A stretch of DNA of 64,000 nucleotides, from the NCBI RefSeq assembly GCF_041860085.1, contig NZ_CP124747.1, forward strand, positions 2,790,001 through 2,854,000, in the 5' to 3' direction. The notes beneath the pieces were generated by a model. The model was given only the letters and a program-made list of their open reading frames with translations. It was not told the DNA's origin and made no database searches. This document shows, in pieces, positions 15,156 through 24,365 of the stretch. How positions within the stretch are numbered: the first letter of the stretch is position 1; each line of letters starts with the position of its first letter. Made by a program: the position numbers and the translations under genes. Source of the DNA: Schlesneria sp. DSM 10557 (GTDB lineage Bacteria; Planctomycetota; Planctomycetia; Planctomycetales; Planctomycetaceae).

Positions 15156-15821
15156 TTACAAGTGTTTTTCCCACCCTTTACCAAGAGATGTGGGGTCGAC
15201 GCGGTATGACTTCGTGGTTATCTTCACGTTTCTGATCGCTTGAGTTTTCAATCGGCGTACGAGTGTATCTTGTTCAATATCTAAGATCTTCCTCAGTTGC
15301 GAGGGCGTGAGAATTACCCAATCGTTGTCTAGGTGATCATCTTCTGTCGGTGATGATTGCCTTGCCACTACTGCGGTCGCGGCTGTTCTCGTTTTCTCTG
15401 AATCAGCTCGATCATTTTCACTGACGATCTCGATGGCTGTATGAATTTTACCAGCGAGTAGCCCCATCTCGATTCTCATATCGTCCTGATCGGCGTCGCC
15501 ATCCAACAGGCGGTTGAACACCGCCTCGACGCGATTAAGAAACTCATGGACTCTCTTAAATGGCAGTTCGTACTTGACTGAATATCGCGACATCGCTCTG
15601 TCAGCCAACTCACTTGGACGAAACACCCATGCCTCTGACGCCTGCATGGGTTTGCTTCGATCAAGTCGTAGTTCAATGTTTCGTTGCCAGAACCATAATT
15701 CGAGCAAATCCCCCGAATACGGGTATGGATTCGGGATCTCTGGACAGCCCCGTCGAAGTTCCTCTAACGGATCTCGTTCGTCCTTAGCCATTCGGTCCCC
15801 GTTTCGTTGGGACTGTTCCAA
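15156..15821 (-). CDS. Hypothetical protein near attR, possible C-terminal winged helix
   Basis: 221 residues (ATG at 15821; an alternative ATG at 15791 gives MAKDERDPLEELRR). The first ~130 residues are helical and aromatic-rich (NPYPYSGDLLELWFWQRNIELRLDRS), with no recognised family. The last ~50 residues (WVILTPSQLRKILDIEQDTLVRRLKTQAIRNVKITTKSYRVD) look like a winged-helix DNA-binding unit. It is the gene closest to attR and is followed by an intrinsic terminator. An immunity or early regulatory role would suit its place, but this is speculation. Confidence 0.6.
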   Translation of the reverse strand: MEQSQRNGDRMAKDERDPLEELRRGCPEIPNPYPYSGDLLELWFWQRNIELRLDRSKPMQASEAWVFRPSELADRAMSRYSVKYELPFKRVHEFLNRVEAVFNRLLDGDADQDDMRIEMGLLAGKIHTAIEIVSENDRADSEKTRTAATAVVARQSSPTEDDHLDNDWVILTPSQLRKILDIEQDTLVRRLKTQAIRNVKITTKSYRVDPTSLGKGWEKHL

Positions 15822-16019
15822 AAACTCGCGAGCCAGGCCAGTGAAACTTCCAGCTTTTCGACCGAGTTAATTAGGCTCGGCCTAGGCTCGCGCGTACCAT
15901 CAAGAATTACAGCCAAAGCGCAACCAATTGGCCGTCGAATGGCGATGATACGCGATTGCATTCCTCCGTGAAACCTCTATATACGATCAGTCACGACGTT
16001 TCACGTTTGTAAGCAAATA

Positions 16020-16064
16020 GGTTTCCTAAACCGTAGGTCGGTGGTTCGAATCCACTCGGGGGTA
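16020..16064 (+). repeat. attR: 45-bp repeat of the tRNA-Arg 3' half
   Basis: Exact copy of 6103-6147. It ends five bases before the ATG of the aldo/keto reductase gene, and its CGGGGGT (the tRNA acceptor strand) provides the GGGGG that can serve as ribosome-binding site seven bases before that ATG. Confidence 0.93.
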
Positions 16065-16069
16065 TTTTC

Positions 16070-16930
16070 ATGTCAGAGTCTTCCGCGGTACTGGGCAGGA
16101 TTGAACGGACGAAAGTTCCTCCCTTTCTTTATGGGACCGCGTGGAAGGAAGAGCGGACGCGGGAGTTGACGGTTGCGGCTCTGAAAGCCGGGTTTCGCGG
16201 AATCGATACCGCCAACCAGCGGAAGCACTACGACGAAGCCTCCGTCGGACTTGGCATCGCCGACGCCATTCAGAGTCAGCTTGTCGCTCGCGAAGAACTC
16301 TTCCTGCAGACCAAGTTCACCTTTCGCCCCGGTCAGGATCACCGACTCCCCTATGACCCGGCGGCGCCGGTGGCTGAGCAGGTCAAGCAGTCCTTCTCCA
16401 GCTCCCTGCAGCATCTGGGAACCACCTGGATTGACTCGTACGTGCTGCATGGGCCTTCTCAAGGAACCGGCCTGGGCAAAAGTGACTGGGAGGCGTGGAG
16501 TGCCATTGAGTCGCTGTATGAACAGGGATTGATCCGCTGTCTGGGAATCAGCAATGTTTCTCTGGATCAGCTACAGACACTGACCGCCCGCTGCCGGATT
16601 GCTCCGCATTTCGTGCAGAATCGCTGTTACGCGACCATGGGGTGGGACGGGAGAGTGCGTGATTTTTGCCGCACAAACGGAATCGTCTACCAGGGCTTTT
16701 CGCTGCTGACGGCCAATCGCCCGGTGCTGGCTCATCCTCAGGTCCTGAAGATCGCACAGCACTACGGACGAACCCCCTGCCAAATCGTATTTCGGTTTGC
16801 ACGGGATGTGGGAATGCTTCCCCTGACCGGTACGACCAGTGTGGATCACATGCGAGAAGATCTCGAGGTTCTGGACTTCCAGCTTCAGCCGGATGAGCTG
16901 AAGCTGATTGAGCGTGTTGCGATCGCTTGA
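16070..16930 (+). CDS. Aldo/keto reductase
   Basis: 286 residues with the full AKR catalytic tetrad in order: Asp in FRGIDTAN, Tyr in QRKHYDEA, Lys in LQTKFTF and His in SYVLHGPS. The C-terminal segment MLPLTGTTSVDHMREDLEV holds the NADPH-binding turn. It would reduce carbonyl substrates with NAD(P)H in the cytoplasm; substrate unknown. Before the satellite inserted, the gene began five bases after tRNA-Arg(CCT), so it was probably read from the tRNA promoter. The insertion moved it 9.9 kb away; the attR copy keeps the ribosome-binding site but not the tRNA promoter. Confidence 0.93.
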   Translation: MSESSAVLGRIERTKVPPFLYGTAWKEERTRELTVAALKAGFRGIDTANQRKHYDEASVGLGIADAIQSQLVAREELFLQTKFTFRPGQDHRLPYDPAAPVAEQVKQSFSSSLQHLGTTWIDSYVLHGPSQGTGLGKSDWEAWSAIESLYEQGLIRCLGISNVSLDQLQTLTARCRIAPHFVQNRCYATMGWDGRVRDFCRTNGIVYQGFSLLTANRPVLAHPQVLKIAQHYGRTPCQIVFRFARDVGMLPLTGTTSVDHMREDLEVLDFQLQPDELKLIERVAIA

Positions 16931-17158
16931 GATTCGGGATGGACTCTGACTCGGTCCACGGCGGTCTCAGCAGCACGGCGGGGGTCAACGATTTGAGCGA
17001 GTCCCCCAACTGCTGACACTCGCTGCTGAATGCACGGCTTGCTTCAGCCCACCTGAGTGGTTCCATCGCCCATCCAGCGATACCATGGAATGACTGCATT
17101 TCAGCCTGCTTTGTTTGATCTGGCACTTTTGGTCCGAATGGTCCCCCTGGAACGTATC

Positions 17159-19279
17159 ATGAAGGCCTCGATCGCGCGACTTCTCTGCCTGGCGACTCTG
17201 TCACTTGCCGCCTCTGCGACGTGTTCTGTCGCCAATGATCTGGAGCTTTTTCGGCGACCGGCACTGGCAGAACAGAGCCAGGAGATGCAACTGAGAGGAA
17301 TGCTGCTGGCACGCATGGGTCACCAGGACGAAGCTCTCAGGCTCATGCAGGAGGCTGTCAAACTCGCTCCGTTCTCGGGAGTTGCCCGGTACAATCTGGC
17401 GTGCATCTATGCAAAGAACGGGAAAGGGGATGAGAGTCTGGCGGCGTTGAAAGAGTCGATCGAACGGGGATTCGCCCAAGTCGGCATCGCAGCGAAGGAC
17501 CCAGACTTCAATTCGATTCGCGACCGGGCGGATTTTCAGGAATTGATGGAAAAGTACGCTCAAAAGCAGATTGAACCCAAGACACCCCATCCGGCGGAAC
17601 TCGAAAAGAATATCGCCTGGGTGGGATCCGACAATACGATCTGGGACGAGCCCACTAACCTGCTGAAGACCGGGTTCCAATGGAAAAAGCCCGTCAGGCA
17701 GCCTGCTGTGATTCTGGAGCATGGCGAAGTCGGAAAGCGATTGAAGAAGTGGTTCGCGGAAGGGTCCGCTGCTGGCAATTTTGGAGATCTTTATGACAAC
17801 TGTGACTCGGATCATTCCAACCTGAAGTACGCTCAGTTCCCGCAACTGCACCGGATCGAGTACAAGCCCGAGATTCTGTCGGAGATTCAACAGGGATTTC
17901 AGCACCGCTTTCTCCATGGCGGGGTGGTGATCGGGAATTCGTCCACATCATTGGTCTCGACTCCGCTGTGGCGCAGCAACGTGAGAATGGCCTACACACG
18001 TCCCACCTGGATCACGGCCCTCGCCCGGCAGTACACCCTGAACCATCTGTACGTTTATCCGGAACATACCGACCACGATCCCGGCCACAACGGTTCCGGA
18101 GGGGGATATGGGGATCTGTTCCCCGCCAACACGCCCTACGTGCTCATCAGCCAGGGATCTTCCTACACTGACCAGCCGTTCCTGGATGCCTTGGCCTGCA
18201 CGCTGGCTGCATTTCGGCCTGAGGTCAAGAAAAAGCTGGTCGACAGCGGGTTCATCGCCCCCACCCTGCAGCAGATTTTTCGCTCCAACTACAAGGCATT
18301 GAACAACGAAGACGAATATCTGACGGGGGTGGCACACCCATCCGTATTTGATGGAACGCTGATCGACCCACTCAAGATGATTGAAGCGGCTCATGCCATG
18401 ACGGAAACCACGATTCCTCCCGTTGTTCGTTTTCGGATCGAGCAACAGGATCGCGGCATCGTCGGGCGGGATTACTTTGATGCGGCTGACCGTGAGCACC
18501 TGTTTGACACCGCGTGCGCTATCGCGAGAGTGGGGCGTTCGATGCAGTTTCGCCGCCGGATGATTGTCTCCGCACGAGAAAGTATCGACCTCAACGGGCA
18601 CCCGCTCAAGTATCAATGGGTCGTGCTGCGGGGGGACCCATCGCTGATTTCTCTGAAACCTCTCGACGAGACGGGGAGCCGAGCGGATATCACGGTGGCC
18701 TGGCACCCTCGTCGCAAAATTCAGCCCGACAGTGATATTGAATCGAACCGCGTCGATATCGGTGTGTTCGCGTTTAACGGGACCCACTGGTCGCCCCCTT
18801 CGTTCATCACGTGGTACTTTCTTGACAATGAAGACCGGGAATATGACGAATCGGGTCGCATCCTGTCCGTCTCGTATCACGGGGGAACGGACAAAGGGAA
18901 CTACGCGGACCCCCTGATCCAGACCCCGAAGACCTGGAAGGATGAGTACAAGTACACGCCAAACGGAGATCTGATCGGATGGACCCGCACACGGGCCAAC
19001 ATCCCTCGCAGCAAACCGGAAGACTTCACCTATGACGGCGCACTCATCATCGCGAAGGATGAGCTGGGGCGAGCAACGGAGGCTCAAACCGTACGCTATT
19101 TATCTCAGTCGAACGGCAAAGCCCTGCCCACGCTGGTGCAGCAACTCGGCGACGAGATTCTTCAGTATCAGTACCAGGACGTGAACGATCAAATCGGCAA
19201 GGTCGTCGCGAAAAAGAGGGCCCTTCCCCCCTCCGACAAGCCGACACCCGAATCACCGACTAGTGCTAAGCAAGAGTAG
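17159..19279 (+). CDS. Secreted TPR protein with large uncharacterised domain
   Basis: 706 residues from the ATG at 17159, chosen because it opens a signal peptide (MKASIARLLCLATLSLAASATCSVA). Residues ~35-120 contain two to three TPR units (LRGMLLARMGHQDEALRLMQEAVKLAPFSGVARYNLACIYAKNG). The remaining ~550 residues are unknown to me; they include HTDHDPGHNGSGGGYGDLFPANTPYVLISQGSS in several short blocks and a WDR/RHS-like tail (YTPNGDLIGWTR, YDGALIIAKDELGR). Likely exported and soluble or cell-wall associated. No operon partner: 229 bp follow the AKR stop, and the next gene is convergent. Confidence 0.75.
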   Translation: MKASIARLLCLATLSLAASATCSVANDLELFRRPALAEQSQEMQLRGMLLARMGHQDEALRLMQEAVKLAPFSGVARYNLACIYAKNGKGDESLAALKESIERGFAQVGIAAKDPDFNSIRDRADFQELMEKYAQKQIEPKTPHPAELEKNIAWVGSDNTIWDEPTNLLKTGFQWKKPVRQPAVILEHGEVGKRLKKWFAEGSAAGNFGDLYDNCDSDHSNLKYAQFPQLHRIEYKPEILSEIQQGFQHRFLHGGVVIGNSSTSLVSTPLWRSNVRMAYTRPTWITALARQYTLNHLYVYPEHTDHDPGHNGSGGGYGDLFPANTPYVLISQGSSYTDQPFLDALACTLAAFRPEVKKKLVDSGFIAPTLQQIFRSNYKALNNEDEYLTGVAHPSVFDGTLIDPLKMIEAAHAMTETTIPPVVRFRIEQQDRGIVGRDYFDAADREHLFDTACAIARVGRSMQFRRRMIVSARESIDLNGHPLKYQWVVLRGDPSLISLKPLDETGSRADITVAWHPRRKIQPDSDIESNRVDIGVFAFNGTHWSPPSFITWYFLDNEDREYDESGRILSVSYHGGTDKGNYADPLIQTPKTWKDEYKYTPNGDLIGWTRTRANIPRSKPEDFTYDGALIIAKDELGRATEAQTVRYLSQSNGKALPTLVQQLGDEILQYQYQDVNDQIGKVVAKKRALPPSDKPTPESPTSAKQE

Positions 19280-19426
19280 AGGCAACGTAGAGAACGCACA
19301 GGGTCGCCTGAGGGGCTCTACTCGACTCGTATCGCTTCGCATTCGGGTTCTCGGCGTCTCTTTCCCATTCGGCACGCCGACGGGCAGGAGCGCCGCGAGC
19401 CGGTGTTACCCGGCTCACTGGCTTCA

Positions 19427-20917
19427 TCATTTGTCCGATGACGACGGCCCGGTGGTGCCTCGCAGCTTGAAATCCGCCGCAGGCCCGAAGCTGGCGTTGT
19501 ATTGACAGTCCGCCAAAACCTCATCGCCGGTAAACTTGAAACGGACCGTGGCGGTGAACGGTGTTTCGTAGAAGCAATACTGGGCGGTAAAGGTGTCGTC
19601 AGCAGTCCAGGCGCCACTGACCGCAACCGGCTGCGACGCCCCTCCGCTGAATGCCGTTCGCCCGCGGGTCCAGTCCCCGCTGCGACAGACGGTCGGATAC
19701 TCCGTCCCATTACAACGAAGAGAGATCGTGACTTCCCCTGCAGATGGCCCCGATTCAAACCGGACGGCTTCCAGTTGGTGTTTATTCTGCGCAATGGCGT
19801 ACTGCTTACCCAGGATTTTCGGAGGCATGGCGGCACCCGTTTGCGGCGGAATCCGCAGACTTGCCAGCGTCTGCTTGAGTTTGGCGGTGGCCTCCGGGTT
19901 CGGGGCTTGAGGCTCAGCGTGAAACGCGGGCAAGAGTCGGTCCCAGACGACATTCAGTACATCGGGCATATTTTTGACGCCACTGGTGATGGCAATGACC
20001 GCGTCGAGTTCCGGCAGGACAACGCAATACTGGCCGAACGCGCCGTCTCCGCGAAATGCACCATGACGACAGCGCCAGAACTGGTAACCATACCCCTGGT
20101 CCCAGTCGCTGGCGGGATTGCTTCCTGTGGCAGTCTGACGGGCGGTCGCCTCGCTGATCCACTTCTCGGGCACAAGCTGCTGACCGTTCCACTTCCCCTT
20201 CTGGAGGTAGAGCTGTCCAAACCTGGCGATGTCTTCGGTACGGATGCTGAGTCCGTAGCCCCCGGTCGAAATTCCCTGGGGACTTGTCTCCCACTGCGGA
20301 TTCTCGATACCGAGGGGATCGAAAAGTCTGGGACGCAGATAGTCAATCAGCTTGACTCCCGTCACTTTCTGCACGATGGCCGACTGCATGTAGGTGGCTG
20401 AAGTGTTGTAGAGAAAGTGAGTCCCCGGTTTGAAGGGGACAGGATGTTCGAGAAACGACCGGGTCCAGGGGACGCTGTCGGTCCGGAGTGGCTCGCTCTG
20501 ATGTCCCGTCGCCATTCTCAGCAAATCACTGACTCGCATTGCCTGCAGATGATCACTCGGCGCGGCAGGCACATCTTCCGGAAAGAATTTGACGACCGGG
20601 TCGTGGAGGCTCACCTTGCCCTCTTCAATGGCCAGCCCGATCGCGGTCGAGGCGAAACTTTTACTGAGAGAATAAAGGGAATGCCGTGCTTCCGCGTGGT
20701 AGGGAGCCCACCACCCTTCTGCCACTACATGACCGTGCCGGACCAGCATAAAGCTGTGGAGAGAATCAAACTGACTGTCGGCCGCTTCAACAAACGACAG
20801 AACCGCAGCCGACGAGATCCCCTGCTCTTCGGGAGTGCTCCGTGGCAAGTCTTTTCCGCGAGAAACGGTGGGAATCAGGAGCATCGCGGCGAGCGCAACC
20901 GTGATCGGGAACTTCAT
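19427..20917 (-). CDS. Exported beta-lactamase-family serine hydrolase
   Basis: 496 residues with a signal peptide (MKFPITVALAAMLLIPTVSRG). The start at 20917 has CAGGAC upstream; a further in-frame ATG lies seven codons earlier. The class C-like fold shows the SxxK motif in LYSLSKSF, where Ser is the nucleophile, and YNTSATYM at the position of the Tyr motif. The extra C-terminal ~120 residues (EATAKLKQTLASLRIPPQ...) are beta-rich, as in esterase/DD-peptidase-like members. In planctomycetes such proteins are usually annotated as serine hydrolases of unknown substrate rather than true beta-lactamases. It converges on the TPR gene. Confidence 0.88.
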   Translation of the reverse strand: MKFPITVALAAMLLIPTVSRGKDLPRSTPEEQGISSAAVLSFVEAADSQFDSLHSFMLVRHGHVVAEGWWAPYHAEARHSLYSLSKSFASTAIGLAIEEGKVSLHDPVVKFFPEDVPAAPSDHLQAMRVSDLLRMATGHQSEPLRTDSVPWTRSFLEHPVPFKPGTHFLYNTSATYMQSAIVQKVTGVKLIDYLRPRLFDPLGIENPQWETSPQGISTGGYGLSIRTEDIARFGQLYLQKGKWNGQQLVPEKWISEATARQTATGSNPASDWDQGYGYQFWRCRHGAFRGDGAFGQYCVVLPELDAVIAITSGVKNMPDVLNVVWDRLLPAFHAEPQAPNPEATAKLKQTLASLRIPPQTGAAMPPKILGKQYAIAQNKHQLEAVRFESGPSAGEVTISLRCNGTEYPTVCRSGDWTRGRTAFSGGASQPVAVSGAWTADDTFTAQYCFYETPFTATVRFKFTGDEVLADCQYNASFGPAADFKLRGTTGPSSSDK

Positions 20918-21118
20918 GGTCAGGTCCTGCAGATTCAAGTTCGTAGATTCGTAGATTCATGGAACAGCAATGTCACGCGAAGTGTCGCTGAAATCCCGAT
21001 AACAGGACAGCCTTGCGACTGAAATTGCTGACTTTCTCGGCCGTTTTCCGCATGATCGGGGCACGTTCTGGAAGAGCGAAAAGGGAGGACGAGCGGAGCC
21101 CCCTGCCGGACGAGGTTT

Positions 21119-22189
21119 TCACTCCGAGGTGGCTGTGGTCTCGGGTAAGGCCAACGCCAGCGCGATCGTAGCCCAGCTTGCCGTCGCGCTGGAGAGGAAC
21201 TGATCCTTACCGTGCGGGTAGCCCGATTCGAAATACGACTGCAAGGCCTTGGCACGCGAGACCACATGCCATGACCCATCGTCGTGCTGCTGTGAGATCA
21301 GATAGGCCAACCCCTGCTGGTAGACCGGATCCGAGGTCGCAAGACCTCCTGCGTCATGCAGAGCGACCAGCGCCGTGCTGGTCGCGTACGCGTCGCCATT
21401 CATTCCCGTCACCTGTGACCAACTGCCGTCCTCGTTCTGGCTTCGCTTCAGCTCGTCAACCGCCAGATCGACCGAGGGAGCCCGCCCTTGCAGCAGGTGC
21501 AGCAGACGCAACCGGAAAACGCGATCCTCGTGATCCTGAGGCTCAGCCTTCTGCAGCCATGACTGAATCTGCTCGATGCGTGCGTCGATGAGTTCCTGCT
21601 GTTCATCAGTCCCAAACGTTTTGAGACCCCGGACCGCGACATAGGTGGATGTGAAATAACTCTGTTCGCTGGGAGGGCGGCTCGCTTCCGGTTCGTAGTG
21701 GTCGAGCTGAACCTGATGAATCAGCAGGTACTCGACAACTGCGGCGGTCGTCTCGTCCGCAGGCCAGTTCCCCTTGTTCAGGGTCCACAGGGCGTAGCCA
21801 GCCGTATCGACCTGTCCTCCCTGCCCCTCACCATCCCGGTATCGCTTTTTGTTTCGCGCAAGAAAATCGGCGGTAAACCGAAGGATCTCGGCCTGAAGTT
21901 CAGCGTCAGTCTGGAAGCCGCGTGCTTGGGCTTCAGTCATGGCCATCAGGGGCAGTCCCTGATTGTGGCAATTAAAACATTGCTTGCGCTGTTCTAACGA
22001 GCCCCGGGCTCCTTTCTCGAGCAAAGGGAGCGATTTGCGGATCGCGGCTTTGATCGCCGTCTCGGTGGGGCCGCCGCCGTCACCCGCCGTGGCGATTGCC
22101 CAGGGAGGGAAAAGAAACAGGAGACTGCCGACCACAGCCATCCCGCAAGCGACTGAGGCAATCCACCGTTCTGAATCTGGTATGCTCAT
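21119..22189 (-). CDS. Squalene-cyclase-like repeat protein with CxxCH motif
   Basis: 356 residues with a signal peptide or N-terminal membrane anchor (VACGMAVVGSLLFLFPPWAIATA). At about residue 71 a single CFNCH motif occurs, the pattern of c-type haem attachment. The rest is built of alpha-toroid repeats with QW-type motifs (SQNEDGSW, QQHDDGSW) of the prenyltransferase/squalene cyclase family, but without the DxDD acid motif of true cyclases. Proteins of this layout are common in planctomycete genomes and probably bind rather than cyclise. The substrate is unknown. It lies upstream of the serine hydrolase on the same strand, ~200 bp apart. Confidence 0.78.
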   Translation of the reverse strand: MSIPDSERWIASVACGMAVVGSLLFLFPPWAIATAGDGGGPTETAIKAAIRKSLPLLEKGARGSLEQRKQCFNCHNQGLPLMAMTEAQARGFQTDAELQAEILRFTADFLARNKKRYRDGEGQGGQVDTAGYALWTLNKGNWPADETTAAVVEYLLIHQVQLDHYEPEASRPPSEQSYFTSTYVAVRGLKTFGTDEQQELIDARIEQIQSWLQKAEPQDHEDRVFRLRLLHLLQGRAPSVDLAVDELKRSQNEDGSWSQVTGMNGDAYATSTALVALHDAGGLATSDPVYQQGLAYLISQQHDDGSWHVVSRAKALQSYFESGYPHGKDQFLSSATASWATIALALALPETTATSE

Positions 22190-22440
22190 GACGATGCCCT
22201 GACAGCGGACGGAGGGTGAGACTCAACCTGATCACCCCTTCTTTCAGGCACGTGCGCGACGATCGTGCCCGCGTTTCGATCATACCGGTCCGTTGATGGC
22301 GATTGAACCTCTGCGTTCACTTGCCACGATGCCGATCGGAGATCAGGGTTGGCCAGGACGATTATGGTATACATTTTTTCAGTACCGGCTGGTTGGCAAT
22401 TTTTGTTTCAGGTTACCATCATGTTTGACCGCACGGATGA

Positions 22441-23535
22441 ATGTCCTCACTAATAGATTCTCTCCAAATGTCGTCTCCTGCCAGCCAATTTTCATTCCAC
22501 GGCAACCGTTGGGTTCATGTCCTGTTTGGGATCGTCGTGTCCGGTCTTTGTCTCTGGTTTGCCACGCGGGAACTTCTGTCCGATCCGGAAGCGTTTTCCA
22601 AAGCGGGAAACGCGTTTGCGGATGCGAACTACTGGACTCTGGTTCCAATCATGATCGCGACCGGCGTCTTTTATTGGCTCAAAGCCTTGCGCTGGCGACT
22701 GCTGCTGTCTCCGATCGGTCAGTTCAAAGTGGGACGCGACCTGTTTCCCTTCGTGATGATGGGGTTTGGTCTGAACAATGTCCTTCCCGTTCACATGGGT
22801 GAAGTGGTTCGAGTGCTGCTGTTCGCACGACATGCCAACCTGAAAGTGTCTACGGTGGCTTCGTCAGTGGTACTGGAGCGAATTTTTGATTCGATCACGG
22901 TCCTGACGCTGCTGAGCGTCGGGCTCGTGTTTGTTGACGGGTTGAATCCGAGCGTCCAAACCAATACGTCCATTGTCGCGGTCTGCGTGGGATGTCTGGT
23001 CCTGACATTGCTCCTGTATGTCTTTTATTTTGCTCTGTGCATCCGCATCGTCAACGCGGTTCTCTCGCCGATTCTTCCTGCTTCGTGGCTGGAAAAGTTG
23101 CACCATCTGCTGGAAGCAGGAGTGACGGGGCTGGCCGCGGTGAAGCAGCCTCGATTGCTGGCGGGCATCATGGCCATTTCGCTTTGCAGCTGGATGATCA
23201 ACGGGTTCGTCATCCATCTGGCGCTCAAAAGCTTTGGTCTGCCCAACAGCCTGCTGATCTCGTGTATCGTGCTGGGACTGACCGCTGTCGGTGCTGCGGT
23301 CCCTTCGGCCCCCGGCTACGTCGGCGTCATTCAGCTTTGCTTCACAATGGTGTTGAGTGTGTTCTCAGACGACTACCCCGGAATTTTCGCCGCTTCCGTC
23401 TACTACCACCTGACGGAGTACATCATCGTGACGCTCACCGGGATTTACTTTCTGAACACGACCGGGCGGGGCCTGAAGAAGCAGAGTCTTGATCTTCCGT
23501 TTACCCAGCCCACCCCCGCGGCAGAGCCGGAATAA
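22441..23535 (+). CDS. YbhN/LPG-synthase-type flippase-like membrane protein
   Basis: 364 residues with about eight to nine membrane segments. The sequence shows the family pattern: an early RELLSDP loop, LKALRWRLLLSPIG, the conserved FGLNNVLPVHMGEVVRVLLFARH block, and SSVVLERIFDSITVL, then VPSAPGYVGVIQL near the end. This is the lysylphosphatidylglycerol synthetase TM-domain family (UPF0104/YbhN), whose members are proposed to flip lipid-linked molecules. A catalytic MprF-type aminoacyl domain is absent. ATG at 22441; an alternative ATG lies at 22468. No tight operon. Confidence 0.88.
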   Translation: MSSLIDSLQMSSPASQFSFHGNRWVHVLFGIVVSGLCLWFATRELLSDPEAFSKAGNAFADANYWTLVPIMIATGVFYWLKALRWRLLLSPIGQFKVGRDLFPFVMMGFGLNNVLPVHMGEVVRVLLFARHANLKVSTVASSVVLERIFDSITVLTLLSVGLVFVDGLNPSVQTNTSIVAVCVGCLVLTLLLYVFYFALCIRIVNAVLSPILPASWLEKLHHLLEAGVTGLAAVKQPRLLAGIMAISLCSWMINGFVIHLALKSFGLPNSLLISCIVLGLTAVGAAVPSAPGYVGVIQLCFTMVLSVFSDDYPGIFAASVYYHLTEYIIVTLTGIYFLNTTGRGLKKQSLDLPFTQPTPAAEPE

Positions 23536-23913
23536 TCCTCGGCATCCATTCGCTGCTGTTCCGAGGTCTCCTTGATCCGACCGTGATCCGCCTGTGCGTG
23601 GCTTCGGGACCGGGAATCGCCATCTCGGGTGGGTCTCAGACGCGTCTCTCGGCGACAGTCCACAGTCGAGTCGCGGTGTCGACGCTCCAGTTCCCGGTCG
23701 GTCTGATTCCCTGCGCGCCATGGTGAGCGTTAGGGACTCAATCTCTTACGGGGTGAGTCCTGTGGCTCTCTCCTCTCATAAACCCTGATTTCGAGAGCAC
23801 ATAGAGTTCTCTTACGGGAAAGCTACGGGGACATCTGGCGTCCGGCGCAGAAGTTGCCTCTGGGTATTCGCATGACGTGATGCGTTGTTCAAACCCCACA
23901 GGAGATCAGAATC
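23536..23913. other. Non-coding gap of 378 bp
   Basis: No convincing reading frame, tRNA or strong hairpin. The second half is A/T-richer and probably holds the promoter of the stress-protein gene at 23914, but no clear -35/-10 pair stands out. Confidence 0.4.
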
Positions 23914-24345
23914 ATGGCTACGATGACCGAACAGATGAAGGACAAAGGCAAAGAAATCGGCGCCCAGGTATCAAACCAAGTGGGAAAGTCGGTTGAGGGG
24001 ATTCGCGACGCCGCTGGCAACGTCATCGAACAGGTGAAAGACGCGGGCACAAATGCCTATTCCGCGGTGGAAGGGAAAGCGGAAGAATTGAGCGGCTCGC
24101 TCAGTAGTGGGCTCAAGGCCACGGCTCGTTCGATCCGCGAGCATGGGCCACAAGAAGGAACCCTGGGCGCGGCAACATCCGCCGTCGCCCAGACCTTCTC
24201 CAACTCGGCCAATTTCCTCGACAATCAAGGACTGAAAGGGGTCTGCTCAGACGTAACAAGTCTGATTTCACGCAACCCGATCCCTGCGTTCCTGATGAGT
24301 GTGGGCATCGGCTTCCTCCTGGCTTCATCAAGCCGCCGATCGTGA
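23914..24345 (+). CDS. DUF883-like stress or inner-membrane-anchored protein
   Basis: 143 residues. AGGAGA precedes the ATG by eight bases. The N-terminal ~75 residues are a long amphipathic helix rich in Lys, Glu and Ala (EQMKDKGKEIGAQVSNQVGKSVEGIRDAAGNVIEQVKDAG), as in CsbD, late-embryogenesis-like and DUF883/ElaB proteins. A membrane segment is at the end (IPAFLMSVGIGFLLASSSRRS), the classic C-tail anchor of ElaB/YqjD proteins that bind ribosomes in stationary phase. Assignment rests on this layout. It stands alone. Confidence 0.7.
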   Translation: MATMTEQMKDKGKEIGAQVSNQVGKSVEGIRDAAGNVIEQVKDAGTNAYSAVEGKAEELSGSLSSGLKATARSIREHGPQEGTLGAATSAVAQTFSNSANFLDNQGLKGVCSDVTSLISRNPIPAFLMSVGIGFLLASSSRRS

Positions 24346-24365
24346 TCGAAAATCGTTGAGCATTA

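Larger units (their letters stand above)
6148..16064. mobile_element. Integrated phage-satellite-like element, 9.9 kb, in tRNA-Arg
   Basis: The element lies between the two 45-bp repeats and spans 9917 bp. All of its genes are on the minus strand: integrase next to attL, small zinc-cluster proteins, an HK97-type major capsid protein, two AlpA-like HTH proteins, an Ogr-like zinc finger, a DnaB_N/RepA-type helicase and several unknowns. No open frame has the size or motifs of a terminase large subunit, portal, prohead protease or tail protein. Known satellites (P4, PICI, cfPICI) also combine an integrase, AlpA-like regulators and a replication module; having a capsid gene but nothing else for morphogenesis is unusual. 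Both ends, the integrase and the replication gene look intact, so mobility is plausible. Confidence 0.85.

Noticed and set aside
17948-19087. 379-codon minus-strand frame opposite the TPR protein.
   Set aside because: The plus-strand gene has a signal peptide, TPRs and a ribosome-binding site; the antisense frame has none.
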